A stretch of 64,000 bases of DNA from Wuchereria bancrofti. Lineage: Eukaryota; Nematoda; Chromadorea; Rhabditida; Onchocercidae. The notes under the pieces were generated by a model. That model was not told where the DNA came from, did no database searches, and was given only the letters and a program-made list of their open reading frames with translations. A program made the position numbers and the translations under genes. Location of the stretch: contig SSBO01000012.1 of assembly GCA_005281725.1 (NCBI GenBank), positions 22,433,930 through 22,497,929 on the forward strand. Direction: 5' to 3'. Positions 35,301-46,341 of the stretch are shown here, piece after piece (the first letter of the stretch is position 1; every line of letters begins with the position of its first letter).

Positions 35301-36651
35301 GTATTGGTACCCAATAATTATTATATTGAAATTTAATTAAATCTAATTTCTCTTTTTCATTCTTCAAAAGAATTCCTGAAAAAAAAAAAAAAAAGGTAAT
35401 CTATTACTTATGACATTCAGTATAAATATGCTTAAGTTTGTTTATATGCAAAATGTTAATGATATTTTGATATGTTTGTCAAATATTTACACTCATATTC
35501 ATAAGTAACATATTCTATTTTAAAAATAAATTTAAGAAATTCAAAAAAAAAAGAGAGAAAGATGTAATTATTTTAAAAATAAATATTTATCATACAAATA
35601 TTAAGTAGATTTTTCAGATGGTTAACATTCTATCTCATTTTTTTTTTTTATTTTTTTTAATTCGTTCATAAAATTTAATATTTAAATCGAGAAAAAGTAA
35701 CATACCAGCATCAATCAGACTATCAATTGTTGGAAAACGTTTTTGTACTTGAATACTAATATCTCGAAATATAAAAATTTGTGTAAGACATAAATATCGC
35801 ATTAAAGTTTGACGTAATTGTTTAGCATTTTCATTATTACCATGAATACAATTACTAATAAATAATGCATATCTGAAATAAATCTGAAATAAAAAAAGAA
35901 AAAAGATTGCTGTTTCTTTTTCTTTCATTTAATTAATAATTATTAAACAATAACATTTACAATAAAATTTGTCAAATAAATTTAACAAATATAATCTCAA
36001 ATTATTTCCATTAGTTAGATGATGGTATTGATTATTTTGAAATTTTTATCTATGAAATAAATCATTTTTGAATAATTAAAAGAAAAAAAAAAAAAATTTA
36101 CGATTCGATATAACCCATATTAGTGATAATATTAGACCATCGTGATAATATTGTATCAACAAAAAAGCCAAGAATAAAAGTAATAGGTATATATTCTAAT
36201 CGTGTATCAAAATAATAAGCTAAATTTCCAAAAATACTAAAATAAATTCGATTAGAAAATTTTCAAAAAAAAAAAAAGAAAAATTTATTTTCATACAATA
36301 ATTAATTTAATTTTACATAAAAGATTAGAAATAGAATTTGCAAATTTTAGTGAATTAAATTTAATTGTAAATAATTTAATATTATATTAGTATAAAAGTA
36401 ATAATAACGATAATGATAATAATAATAATAATAATAATAATGATAATAATAATAATAATTTGATACATTTTTTGTTTAGCATTAAGAAAATAATCTGATC
36501 GATAAATGAATGAAATGGCTAAGAAAAGTATAGTCCAAACGAGTAATTCCTTATAGATAAGCTTCCAAACGCTGCCTTTCCATCGAAATAATACTCGAAA
36601 ATTTACTAACGATGACAAAGATGCTAATTGATGATGATATGATACTGTCAT
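32327..36651 (-). CDS. Bestrophin-family chloride channel
   Basis: Pentameric calcium-activated anion channel of the plasma or intracellular membrane. Ten in-phase exons give 425 residues: 36467-36651, 36102-36236, 35706-35872, 35221-35375, 34992-35069, 34397-34483, 33847-33990, 33369-33496, 32645-32718 and 32327-32451. The conserved N-terminus [11 protein letters not shown]...[15 protein letters not shown] is present. The neck helix reads [11 protein letters not shown], retaining the Ile/Phe/Phe spacing of the bestrophin neck. Later blocks are [36 protein letters not shown], and the calcium-clasp sequence INPFG-like [19 protein letters not shown]. The tail is short and Asn-rich. An N gap (34733) and an (AAT)n array fall in introns, not exons. 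Nematodes carry many bestrophin paralogues, so I give no gene number. It converges with the Kelch gene, 255 bp between stops. Confidence 0.95.
34661..34884. repeat. Short direct repeats flanking an N in a bestrophin intron
   Basis: ATAAATAACCGATAATAAAA occurs at about 34666 and 34789. ACTTATAAATTAATTTAACA occurs at about 34746 and 34847, each continuing identically for another 18 bases. The single N (34733) lies between the first and second pair, suggesting a locally mis-joined or collapsed repeat. Confidence 0.75.
36416..36461. repeat. (AAT)n microsatellite beside a bestrophin splice donor
   Basis: About 15 AAT/GAT units begin only a few bases inside intron 1 of the bestrophin gene (donor at 36466). 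On the minus strand they would read as poly-isoleucine if the intron were retained. Confidence 0.9.
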
Positions 36652-36865
36652 TTTTTTTTACCTTTTACCTTTCATTCAGAGTATTTTATTATTATACCTG
36701 TAATTAATTACTCTTTAGTGATAGATAATTGATAACAAATTGATATATCCATTTTGTTAATAATTTAAAACTTGTTGAAGTTTTAACATATTTTCATTTA
36801 TCTTTAAAAAAAAAAAAAGAAGACAAAGTGGATGATATATAATATTTAAGAATGAAATCAATTGA

Positions 36866-37061
36866 TTTATTTCCAAAGTTCTATTTTAACTATTTCAAAT
36901 TTTAGCTTATAGTTTATGGAATAAAATTTGCTTTTATTTATTAAAGTTTTAAAAATAAATGTTTTATTTCCAAAGTTCTATTTTAACTATTTCAAATTCT
37001 TGCTTATAGTTTATGAAATAAAATTTGCTTTTTTATTTATTAAAGTTTTAAAAATAAATGT
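36866..37061. repeat. 98-bp tandem duplication
   Basis: Two adjacent copies beginning TTATTTCCAAAGTTCTATTT and ending AAGTTTTAAAAATAAATG differ at only a few positions. They lie upstream of the bestrophin start. Confidence 0.85.
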
Positions 37062-37170
37062 GAGATAATACTGTGTATATATTTAAATCTAAATGTAAAT
37101 TTTAGCATACAAAAATTTATTAAAACCAAAATACAATTACCCATAAAAAGCACTGAAATATTTGCACAGC

Positions 37171-37240
37171 ATGTATGTGTGTATGTGTCTGTGTGTGTGT
37201 GTGGTGTGTATGTGTGTGTGTGTATGTGTAATGTGTCTGT
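37171..37240. repeat. (TG)n-type microsatellite
   Basis: Alternating TG with interspersed TATG and TCTG units; potential Z-DNA-forming simple repeat in intergenic DNA. Confidence 0.85.
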
Positions 37241-38066
37241 ACAATTCATATGAATTGAACACATTAAAAATAACAAATTAATCAATTTAAAGGTATAATT
37301 GTAGGTGAGAAAGATAAAGAGAGAGGGAGAGAGAGAGGGAGAAAAAAAAATAAAATAAAATTTCAATAACAAAAAGTTATTGCAATATCAATTCAACTAT
37401 CATTTTATCGTATTTTTTTTTTTTAGTACTTATATTTTTAGTCTTTTGTTGATTTCTTCAATTGCACTTTAAACATCTGGTTACGTCGAATACGTCATTC
37501 ACGTTACAATAGTTTATTCGTTTTCATCCATAATAATGATCGTTTCCGTTTTGCCTATTTATCAATTTCATTGTATGGATATTTTAAGGATGAATTTCTT
37601 ATTTTATTTGAAATTATTATTTATTATTCAAAATTATCAAATGAATTAAGAAAAATTTTAGCATTGTAAAATCATTGTAAAATTTCATGCGATTATTCCG
37701 CAATAAAATATAATTTATTTTATTAAAAAATACTACAGCCAATATAATTTAAAAAAAAAAATATATATGTATCAATCTATAATTTTGAATAATTTTAATT
37801 TCAATTATTAAATGTCTAAGAAAAAATTTTTTTTTGTTCAAAATATTTCAGTATGATTTTAATTACTGTTTAAATTTAAATCCATACAAACATTTCGATA
37901 ATACATTAAATTATCTATTATTTGGCAACAATTTTAATTGCAATTCAATTTCATTTATTTTCCATTACATTACTACCATTATTATTAAATAAACAATTTA
38001 TAATAATTAATTGAAAAAAAAAAAGTAAATAATTCAATAAATGTAAAAATGCATCTATCAAATGAA

Positions 38067-40878
38067 TTAATATTTCTTTTTGCATACAAAATTTATCGAT
38101 GACGTATTATCACAGTCGATGTCACTCCATTGATCATCCATTATTCCATTCCAATTCACTGCGACACATTTTACATTCATTCCGCAACAACTATTTGGTT
38201 CTGATGTACGCCAATTTGTATAATTTAATTTCGTATAATTATCAATCCAAAACCATTTAGTATCATTTTTAATTAAACCAATTAAATATGCATTATTTCC
38301 AACTAATCCTAAAAGAAAAAACAAAAAGAAATTCAAAATATTTTAGTTTGTCTGTTTTTGAAAATTTAATAAATAACTATTAACAAAAATTTTAAATTAT
38401 ATTAATCATAAATTTTAATGATTGAATTTATTAAAAGAGAAAAATAATAGCAATAAATAAATTATCAATTTCATCTAATGACACGTGGAATATCTATTAA
38501 TAATACGTGGAATACACGTATTACTTTTTGTTTGAATCGTTTATCAATTTAAAAACAAATAAAATGGTAAGAAAGAGAAGAGAAAATTATAATGATAGAA
38601 TGAAATGATATACCACTGATAAATTTCATTTCATCAAAATCACTGATAGATGTTAGGAATGCATTGTATTCAGAACATATTGCTGAAGCATTATGATAAT
38701 TTGTTGAATTTTCACCCTGAATTTTTTAATTTTAAAAATTTTTATAAATAAAATATTTGCTTGTTTTTGAATTATTTTAATTTATTCATCATTTTATTTC
38801 ATTGAAGATATTTATTCAATTCAAATTTTTACTCTAATTCATTCATTTTTTTCCCAAAAAAAAAAAATTGAATAATTTTTAACATTCATATTCTAATGTC
38901 TAATTGTTAATTTCATTTAATTTAGAGAATTGAAAATTTTTTACTTTCCAATTATTTATAATTTGTAAAATTTTCATAATTGATTCAAAATAATTATCAC
39001 ACAGCATTATTTTTTGCTTATACTTCAACTCTGACTAAATATGCAAACATAATTTAATTAATTGGAAAAAAACAAAGAAAAAATATTTTTGAAAAAAAAG
39101 AAGTTAATTAAAGAAAAAAAGAGGAAAACTTACCACATAATAACAAGAATTTGTTTTAGAAAAATAAGTCCAATTTTTGAAGCAAACATCTGAAAAAAAA
39201 AAACACTTAAATATTACATTTTATTAACTTTATACATTTAACATTAATTTATAATATTCTTTTATCTTTTCGCTATTATTTGCCAACAACAAAAAAAAAA
39301 AAATGTCAAAAAACTTTTACAACCTTATCAAATTTCATAAAAAAAAAATATAAAAGAAATTGATAAATAATCAATACACTTCTGAAATAATACTAATAGT
39401 TTTGAAAAATTGATAAAACTTTAAAAAACAAAAAAAAAAATTTTAACTTCCCATTATTAGTAATGCAGGAATTGTTATCAGTGATATTATCATTAATCAG
39501 TGTAATATTATCACTTATTGTTGTCATACGAAATGTTCGTAGTAATGCATTGGATGCATCACGAACAATTTCAAGAAGTTTCTGAAGATCTGATTTGATG
39601 AATGATTGCTGTGAGGCAAAAATAACATTTTCATCATTTTTCCTTGAAAGCATTTTATCAGTATCAGTATCAATCATTTCAGATAATTTATAAATTTCAT
39701 TGAAACAATTCACACTGGAAACATTTGTGCTTAATTTAGGATTTAATCCTTCAATAATTTCTGTTGTTGCTGATTTCATTACTATCATTTTTGTTTCATT
39801 ATCAGTTGAACTACTAATATCAGTTAATTCAGATGTATTATTATCTGTTAGATTTTGTAATAATATTAATTCTGATAGTAAATTGCTAATTTCAATATTT
39901 GATGAAATGATTAAAGTTGAAGTTTCATTTGCTGATGAAATGAATGAATTGGAATCCGTTAAATTTGCATCCAATTCTAACGTCAAATTGTTAGAATTTG
40001 TAAATTTAAGTTGATCCAAATGTGTTGTAATTCCAATCAAATCAGTTTCATTCGTTAATTTATCATTGTTTAACGTTTCGATTGTGAAATTTGTTGCATT
40101 GAGAATAATTGGCGCATCTGTACAATTTCTATTTGATAATAATTCACACATTTCTGATTTATTTCCTGGAAACTTTTCCTCATTCATTAATTCAGTTATA
40201 TTAAATGATAAAATATTATTTAAATCAAAAAATGTTAGGTAAAAAAGTAATAACTTTGTTATCATCAATTGATCTAAAAAGAATAAAGAATAAATTTAAC
40301 ACATCTAATTTTCAATTATTATTATGCTTTTAATTAATAATAGAATAATTATAACTGTGCAAATAAACTTTAATTATAAGTTTAATTATTTATTGCACAA
40401 ATTATCACTGTGATTTTTGATATCACAATTAATGTTTACTGTGATAGCAAAATTATGCAAATCATAAATAACCTAATTATCACTTTTTCAATTCACAACT
40501 TTACTTCAATTTGAGAAGAAAGAGATAAGATACTGATAATTTTACTTTCAATTGAAAGATAAAATAAGAACAAGACAAAAAGTATATCAATCATTACTAT
40601 CGTTATCACTACTGTTATCATTATCCATTATTAATGCTTTCACTTCTTGCTATAGATTTTATTATTATTATTTTAACAAAATATTAACATCAGTTTTATG
40701 CAAATATACCTCAAATATACCTTAAATTAATTCCTTTTGCAGTTTATTAATTATCAGTTAACTTTTTTCTTTTGTTCTGCTAATTAAGCAAATGATATTA
40801 ATTAAAAAGTAACTAACCTGAAGAAAGTATAAAGTAACTGAACATTATGAAAACCAATTGAATAGCGTACCACCACAT
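38067..40878 (-). CDS. C-type lectin-domain protein with N-glycosylation-rich stalk
   Basis: Probable secreted or membrane-tethered glycoprotein; ligand unknown. Five exons (40818-40878, 39530-40273, 39134-39189, 38614-38716, 38067-38308) give 401 residues. Exon 1 encodes a hydrophobic MWWYAIQLVFIMFSYFILSS and joins in phase to a second hydrophobic segment, MITKLLLFYLTFF. Residues of about 40-265 are Asn/Thr/Ser-rich with about 14 NxS/T sequons. The C-terminal lectin domain begins DVCF/HVCF-KNWTYF..NSCYYV, then NASAICSEYNAFLTSI, LIGL.., WFWIDNYT, NWRTSEPN, CVAVNWNG, WSDIDC and VCKKKY. EPN suggests mannose-type Ca2+-site residues, but the usual WND is WSD. The donor of the long exon is uncertain: 39529 (CGT|ATG region) or 39516 both give the right phase, while the open frame runs on to 39393 into the intron. 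Confidence 0.82.
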
Positions 40879-41411
40879 ATCAGTCTTCCTCAAAATTTAA
40901 TGATAAATTTGAATGAAAAATGAAATTCATTGAAGCGCTCTAAATTATCGTTCGGCTTTTATAAAATATTAGATGAATTTATTGTACCGTGCAAAAAAAG
41001 CAAAAAAAAAAAAAAAAAAATTATTTGCTTTTTAAGGCATTTGAATATGTTTTACTTCCTGACCAATTTCATCATTTTATCATTTATAACCAATTTAACA
41101 ATAAAATTATACTTTTACATTAGACTTTTTTTTTTTTTTTTAAAAATTTAAAAAAAAGAAAAAAAAAAAAAAGGAAACTGTTTCCACTAATGTCTTTCTT
41201 TCTTTTTTTTTTTTTTTTTTTTAAATTTTTTATTTTAAAATGAAAATGAGGATGAAAATTTTTGAAAAATATCGAATAGAATAATAACTAAACGATATGA
41301 TTTTGTTTATTGGTGACTGTCACTGACAGCAATTCTTGTTACAAATTTATTTTTATGATATAAATATGTCTTCTAATGTTATGAATTATGAAAAATAAAT
41401 GAGAGCAAAGA

Positions 41412-41443
<32 letters not shown>

Positions 41444-42855
41444 AAAGGAAGAAAAAGAAATGGCGAAAAGATTGGGATGGAATTTTCTTTTTTTTTTTTT
41501 TTTTTAATTTTTGCATAGAAATCTATTCTCTTCTATATATGTTTTAATCAATATAATTCACTAAAATTTGCTTTAGTTTAATTTTAAAGAATTCAATTAT
41601 CTTTTTTAATTTCCTGAATTTAATGAATAATATAACTGATGCAAGTTTTTTAAATCTTCAAATTCAAAGTAGAATTTAATCTTAACCAGGAAATTTTTTT
41701 TTTTTCATATTTTATGAATAAATTTATTAACTTGCTAGCTTACACTTTTCATTCTTAGAGAAAAATTTTTTTAATTCCAATAATTAAATTTTTTTTAATT
41801 CTAATAAATTAAAAAATAATAAAATTCAATTTTTTTTATCAAAAATTCTAATAATAAAATATAATAATATCAAATTTGTTGCTTTTTAAAATGTGCAAAC
41901 AACCACTTGCTGTAAAATTTTTGATGCATTTTGATAAATCGACGTTAGCTTCATTAATTAAATTATAAATACACCGTATGAAATCATATTTCATTTTTTT
42001 TTCAACAATAATTATACTTTAATGACTCATTAAATTTTACTTCCAAATTTTATTGCAAAATATTAATTAGCCATCTTTGATATTTACATTCTACAATCGC
42101 TTATTTTGTTTGGTAATAAAAAAGAACAAAGGAAGAAAATTTCATCTACAAAGATTTAAAAATGATTATATTTTTGATAAAGTTATTAAATAGAATTAAA
42201 TAGAAAATTACAAATTTAAATTTAATAAAGAAATTTTATGCAATAGTTTATCGTCCATTTTTTGCAATCTATGATTATAAACTTTTCCACTGATATATAA
42301 ATTTGTTTGCTTTTTTTTTTTTTTAATTATCCAATTACGATATCTATTCTCTTCTATAATTGAACAGGTATGAAATTTCATCCATCAAATTTTCAATCCT
42401 TTTTTTTTTCAACAATACATATATGCAAAAAAAATTTAAAAAAATATACACGTACACGTATACACGTATATAAATAATACACATATACTATATACGTATG
42501 TATGCCATTACGTATATATACACTTACGTAAAACATATATGTTCGTTTAAATAAAATTTTAATTTGAAGTGAGAGAATTATGGTGGTGGGATTTAAGATT
42601 TACACAGTAGTCAGTCAAGTTGATATAAGATCATGCGGAAGAACTGATGAGAATTTAATTGTAAAAAGTTTGATGTAACAGTGATACTTCCAAATGTTGC
42701 GGTGCTTTTAAAGCATGTTCAGATGATTAAACTTAAATGATTAAATATTGCATTAATTTGAAAAATTTGACACTGATTTGATTTATGAAAACTTTTTCTT
42801 TTTCTTTAAAGATTATGTTATAGGAAGAATAATTTGCATCAAGGAAAAAATTGTA
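40879..42855. other. Divergent intergenic region, lectin and phosphatase genes
   Basis: Nearly 2 kb of very AT-rich DNA with no supported exon. It contains many poly-T/poly-A runs (for example 41190-41225), a (GA)n tract at 41412-41438 and a TACGTA-rich stretch at about 42450-42545. Promoters for both flanking genes should lie here. Confidence 0.55.
41412..41438. repeat. (GA)n microsatellite
   Basis: About 13 consecutive GA units in intergenic DNA between the lectin and phosphatase genes. Confidence 0.85.
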
Positions 42856-45800
42856 ATGATTGATAGAATAATTGAAAATTTATATCTGAGTGATGTACAA
42901 GATGTGCTGAATGAATTTAGAATTAATCGACTTAAGAATGAATTAAAGGTTTGTTGTCCTTACTATCTTGTCGTTTGATCTTTGAAATTATATCTTTTTT
43001 AATTTTTACAAAGTTACTTGATTTTTAAAATTGATTCAGTTTTTCAGCTTGACAAGTTTTTTCTGTGGTTTTTTGAGAGGATATTTTTTTTTTACATTTA
43101 CAACTAATTTCTTCATGCTTCCTAACAATGATGACAGTAATAATTTGTAAATTTCAAAATCTTCGAGTTGCTTTAGATTAGCCATATTCTTACGGTAGCA
43201 GCAGAAAGTATTCCAGTGGAAAAACAAATTGTTGGTATATCTTATACGTTTATTTATGCATTAGATACGGATACACAAGATATGTTCGCAGATGATTTAT
43301 TAGGTATTCTATTCCAGTATTCATTTCATTTCAAAGAAAAAAGTAGGAAGTGTGGGACAGAAGAGCTTAAAGATATTTCATATTTTGATGTGTTGTTGCT
43401 TATTCTTCTCTTTTCTTGCTCTTCTTTATTTTGAGTACTTCTATATTAAAATAATTGAAATTATAAATGTCCTATATGATAGGCAATTTACGTGTACGTT
43501 TGCGTTACCTAACGTCGATCTGATGTGTTATAGCGAATGCGTTGATGTTTATCAGAACAAGTTTTGAGAATAATGGACGAATCCTCGTACATTGGTACGT
43601 TTAGATACTATTACTGAATTATACAACTAGTTAATCTGTTTGTTTCTTTTTTGCTATTTTCTTCCTCAGTTTTACATTTGAGATTTAATTTTTTGTACAA
43701 ACAAAAATTAACAGCATAAAATGTTTCCATAAATGTAATCAGTCAACAACAATCCAACCAATAAGCTATATGTTATCTTTTTTTGTGTATCCATTCGTCA
43801 TCTTTTTTCGACTTAGAATTATGTACAAGTGTGCTGCAGTAAAAGACTGTTTAGTTAAAAGAATAAGTAATCTGTAATGAAAGTTAACAGCAGAAGCAAT
43901 CTATAAATCGAAAGGGAGTATGTTATTTGATTAAGTTTTATTTCTTTCTTCAGCTTTAGATCTCATAATATTGCATTTATTATAATTAATCTGAAGCGAT
44001 TAATAGAGGTTTTAATATGGGTTTTCTCTTAAACATAGAATTTTTTCAGTGAAGCTGGTATATCACGTTCAGTATTTGTTGTTGCCGCTTATCTAATGCA
44101 AAAATTGCAATGGTCATCGACAAAAGCTGTTGAATACATACAAAGGATACGACCAATAGCGCTGTGAGTCATTTTTTAGTACTTTTGAACAATTCGTTTC
44201 ATTTCATTAAATTTTATAAATTCTGTGAATCATCGATTCTTGTGCCGGCAGATTTCGTTTGAAAGGGAATTATTGCATAAATTTGTTAGTCGTATATTAT
44301 ATAACACCAGTTTTTTCTTAACTAGATTTGTTTATTCTCTTAAATGACAGGGAAGCAAGAGGAATTTCTTGTTAAAAATTCAAAAATTTCAAACTTACCC
44401 TGACACCAATTTTGAGTCTCACTGTCAAACGAAATTAAAAATTGTGCAAATATATATATATTGTCATGATTTAGACCAAATGATAGTTTCATGCGACAGT
44501 TACAAATATTCGAAAGTTGTCATTTTATCGCTGATATCCAAATTATTTCGCAGTGTCCATTATACAAAAACTGGTTATTGAATATCTCTTCAGGTAAATG
44601 GTATTACTAACTTAATAGTTTAATTGTCTCAAAAATTAACACAAAATAAACTCTATAAATTTCTAGAATTGGCATGAGTCTTGCACGTATAATGAGCACT
44701 TTAAGTACTTTAGCAATAATTGAATGAAATGTGATTTCATTAAAATAATATGCCAGATCATATATTCTAGTTGACATCCCGTCTGGCATTTAAAATATTA
44801 CAGAAAACTGTCATAGTTTAATCTCCTCGTATGTTATACAAATAAACATTTGTGATAAATGCGAATATTTTGAATGGCAAGTACGATTGACACAAATTGA
44901 CAGACTGTTTAGCGTCATCTGCGAGATTTTCTTTGCACGAAAAGTTGTCATACTCGATCGATTCCACTTGGTCGAATGTCGAATATCGATGTCGTAAATG
45001 TAGAAAAATTTTATTCAATGATAAGCATATCATAAGACATAGAATATCAACATCTCGTAATGTTACTGACGATGAAGAAACGGAGACAATGGATTGCGGT
45101 TTTGGTTATTTTATTTCACCCATGGATTGGATGTCTTTGAATGAGCATCGAGGAAAAGTAATTTTTTTTAGGATCAAGAAGTAGTTTGATTTGCAATCCC
45201 GTTCCATTTTTTTTTATTTTTCTTTGATGTGAGGAATCTCCAGTTTTTTTTTTAAATCTTAGTTTAGTCATTCTTCCAAATTTCCATTAAATTAGGTTGT
45301 TAATAAATTTAATAAATCTTATGTCGTTAATAAATTTGAAAAGTTTCATTAAATAATTCTCAGATTTCTTGTTCTTGCAACGAAAAGCTTGGTCATTATG
45401 ACTGGGGAGGACGTGTGTGCGAAGGAATGACTGGTAGACCATGCGGAACAGCTGGTAAGTTTCATCTTGAATATTTAAAGTAAAATAGAATTCTAGAATT
45501 CTGGATATCCTGATAATGCTTTATAGATTATCAGTATTTTGAATTATTTGAAGTAATGCTGAAAAAAAAAACCAAAATAAATAGTATTCACATTCTTCTT
45601 CACATGTATATTGTTTGTTGCTTGATACAAAATGATATGATATGAGGTGAAATTTCTCTCACTTTGGTAAAATGAAGTTTATGTTGGTAAGTGGTAGAGG
45701 ATTTTTTGCACCCATATTAATGAGAACAACTAAGCGGAATTTTTATGGGTCAAGTAAAACTTAAAAAAAAAACTAGTTTGAAAAAACAACTTTGCATAGT

Positions 45801-45997
45801 ATTTCAGATATGACCTTAGTAAATGAGAAAATTCCAAGTTCTCTGAAAGTTCTGATTGATTATATGTATGTGTTACAGTTCGGCCATGGATTTATGTAAA
45901 TCAGAACAAGGTCGATCGAATTATGAAAATAGATCAAAATGTGTCAAATCCTATAGACAACATCATTATAAGGCCGCCGAAATTTCCCTGTATATAG
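42856..45997 (+). CDS. DUSP12/YVH1-type dual-specificity phosphatase
   Basis: Dual-specificity phosphatase with a C-terminal zinc-binding domain; YVH1/DUSP12 proteins act in 60S ribosome maturation, which is family knowledge. Exons: 42856-42948, 43177-43303, 43534-43594, 44050-44163, a linker exon starting near 44356, 44913-45157, 45364-45454 and 45879-45997. MIDRIIENLYLSDVQDVL opens the catalytic domain. The active site is split across an intron: GRILVH plus TG|T restores HCEAGISRS, the complete HCx5R signature, followed by VFVVAAYLMQ. The zinc domain has YRCRKCRKILF, MDCGFGYFI, DWMSLNEHRGK, ISCSCNEKLGHYDWGG and CEGMTGRPC. The linker after KIQKFQTYPDTNFESH is unresolved: the next exon (44913) needs a phase-1 donor and several weak ones are possible. 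Upstream in-frame sequence lacks another convincing start. Confidence 0.88.
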
Positions 45998-46341
45998 AGG
46001 CATTGATGTAATCATAAGAAGTTTTATGAATCGCAGAAGAATTTTATGAATTTTCTTACTATCACACAAAACGTTTGACACTAAAGGAACCCGATGTAAA
46101 GAAGTAGGGTACAAAATAAGATGTGATCCATTCTTGATTAGTTATGATGTCGATAAATATTACTTTTTTTGGAAGATGTACGCAGACTTCACATATTATT
46201 TCTTAATTTTTATAAAAAACAAATATATTATGAATTATGAATTACAAATCAAATTAAGAAATTAACAATTGCATGAATTTATAAAGTAAACTGAAAATAA
46301 GAAATATTGATTGAAAAGAGAAAATAGAGAAAACATTTTAT
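45998..46341. other. Convergent 3' ends of phosphatase and arginine kinase
   Basis: The two stop codons are only 344 bp apart and face each other. No gene is seen; the 3' UTRs share this interval and may overlap. Confidence 0.6.

Larger units (their letters stand above)
36652..38066. other. Intergenic region upstream of bestrophin
   Basis: No gene seen. It contains a tandem duplication of about 98 bp (36866-37061; TTATTTCCAAAGTTCTATTT repeated), a (TG)n tract (37171-37240) and a purine-rich tract at about 37310-37345. The bestrophin promoter should lie at its left end and the 3' UTR of the lectin gene at its right end. Confidence 0.55.

Noticed and set aside
36382..36470. Poly-isoleucine extension of bestrophin exon 1
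   Set aside because: A normal GT donor precedes the repeat and the downstream exon joins in phase 2, so the isoleucine run is intron.
37040..37372. Minus-strand frame rich in His/Thr with signal-like start
   Set aside because: It is produced by the (TG)n and purine-rich simple repeats; no domain or splice structure.
39700..40014. Plus-strand 104-codon frame
   Set aside because: Antisense shadow of the glycosylation-rich lectin exon, which has full splice and domain support.
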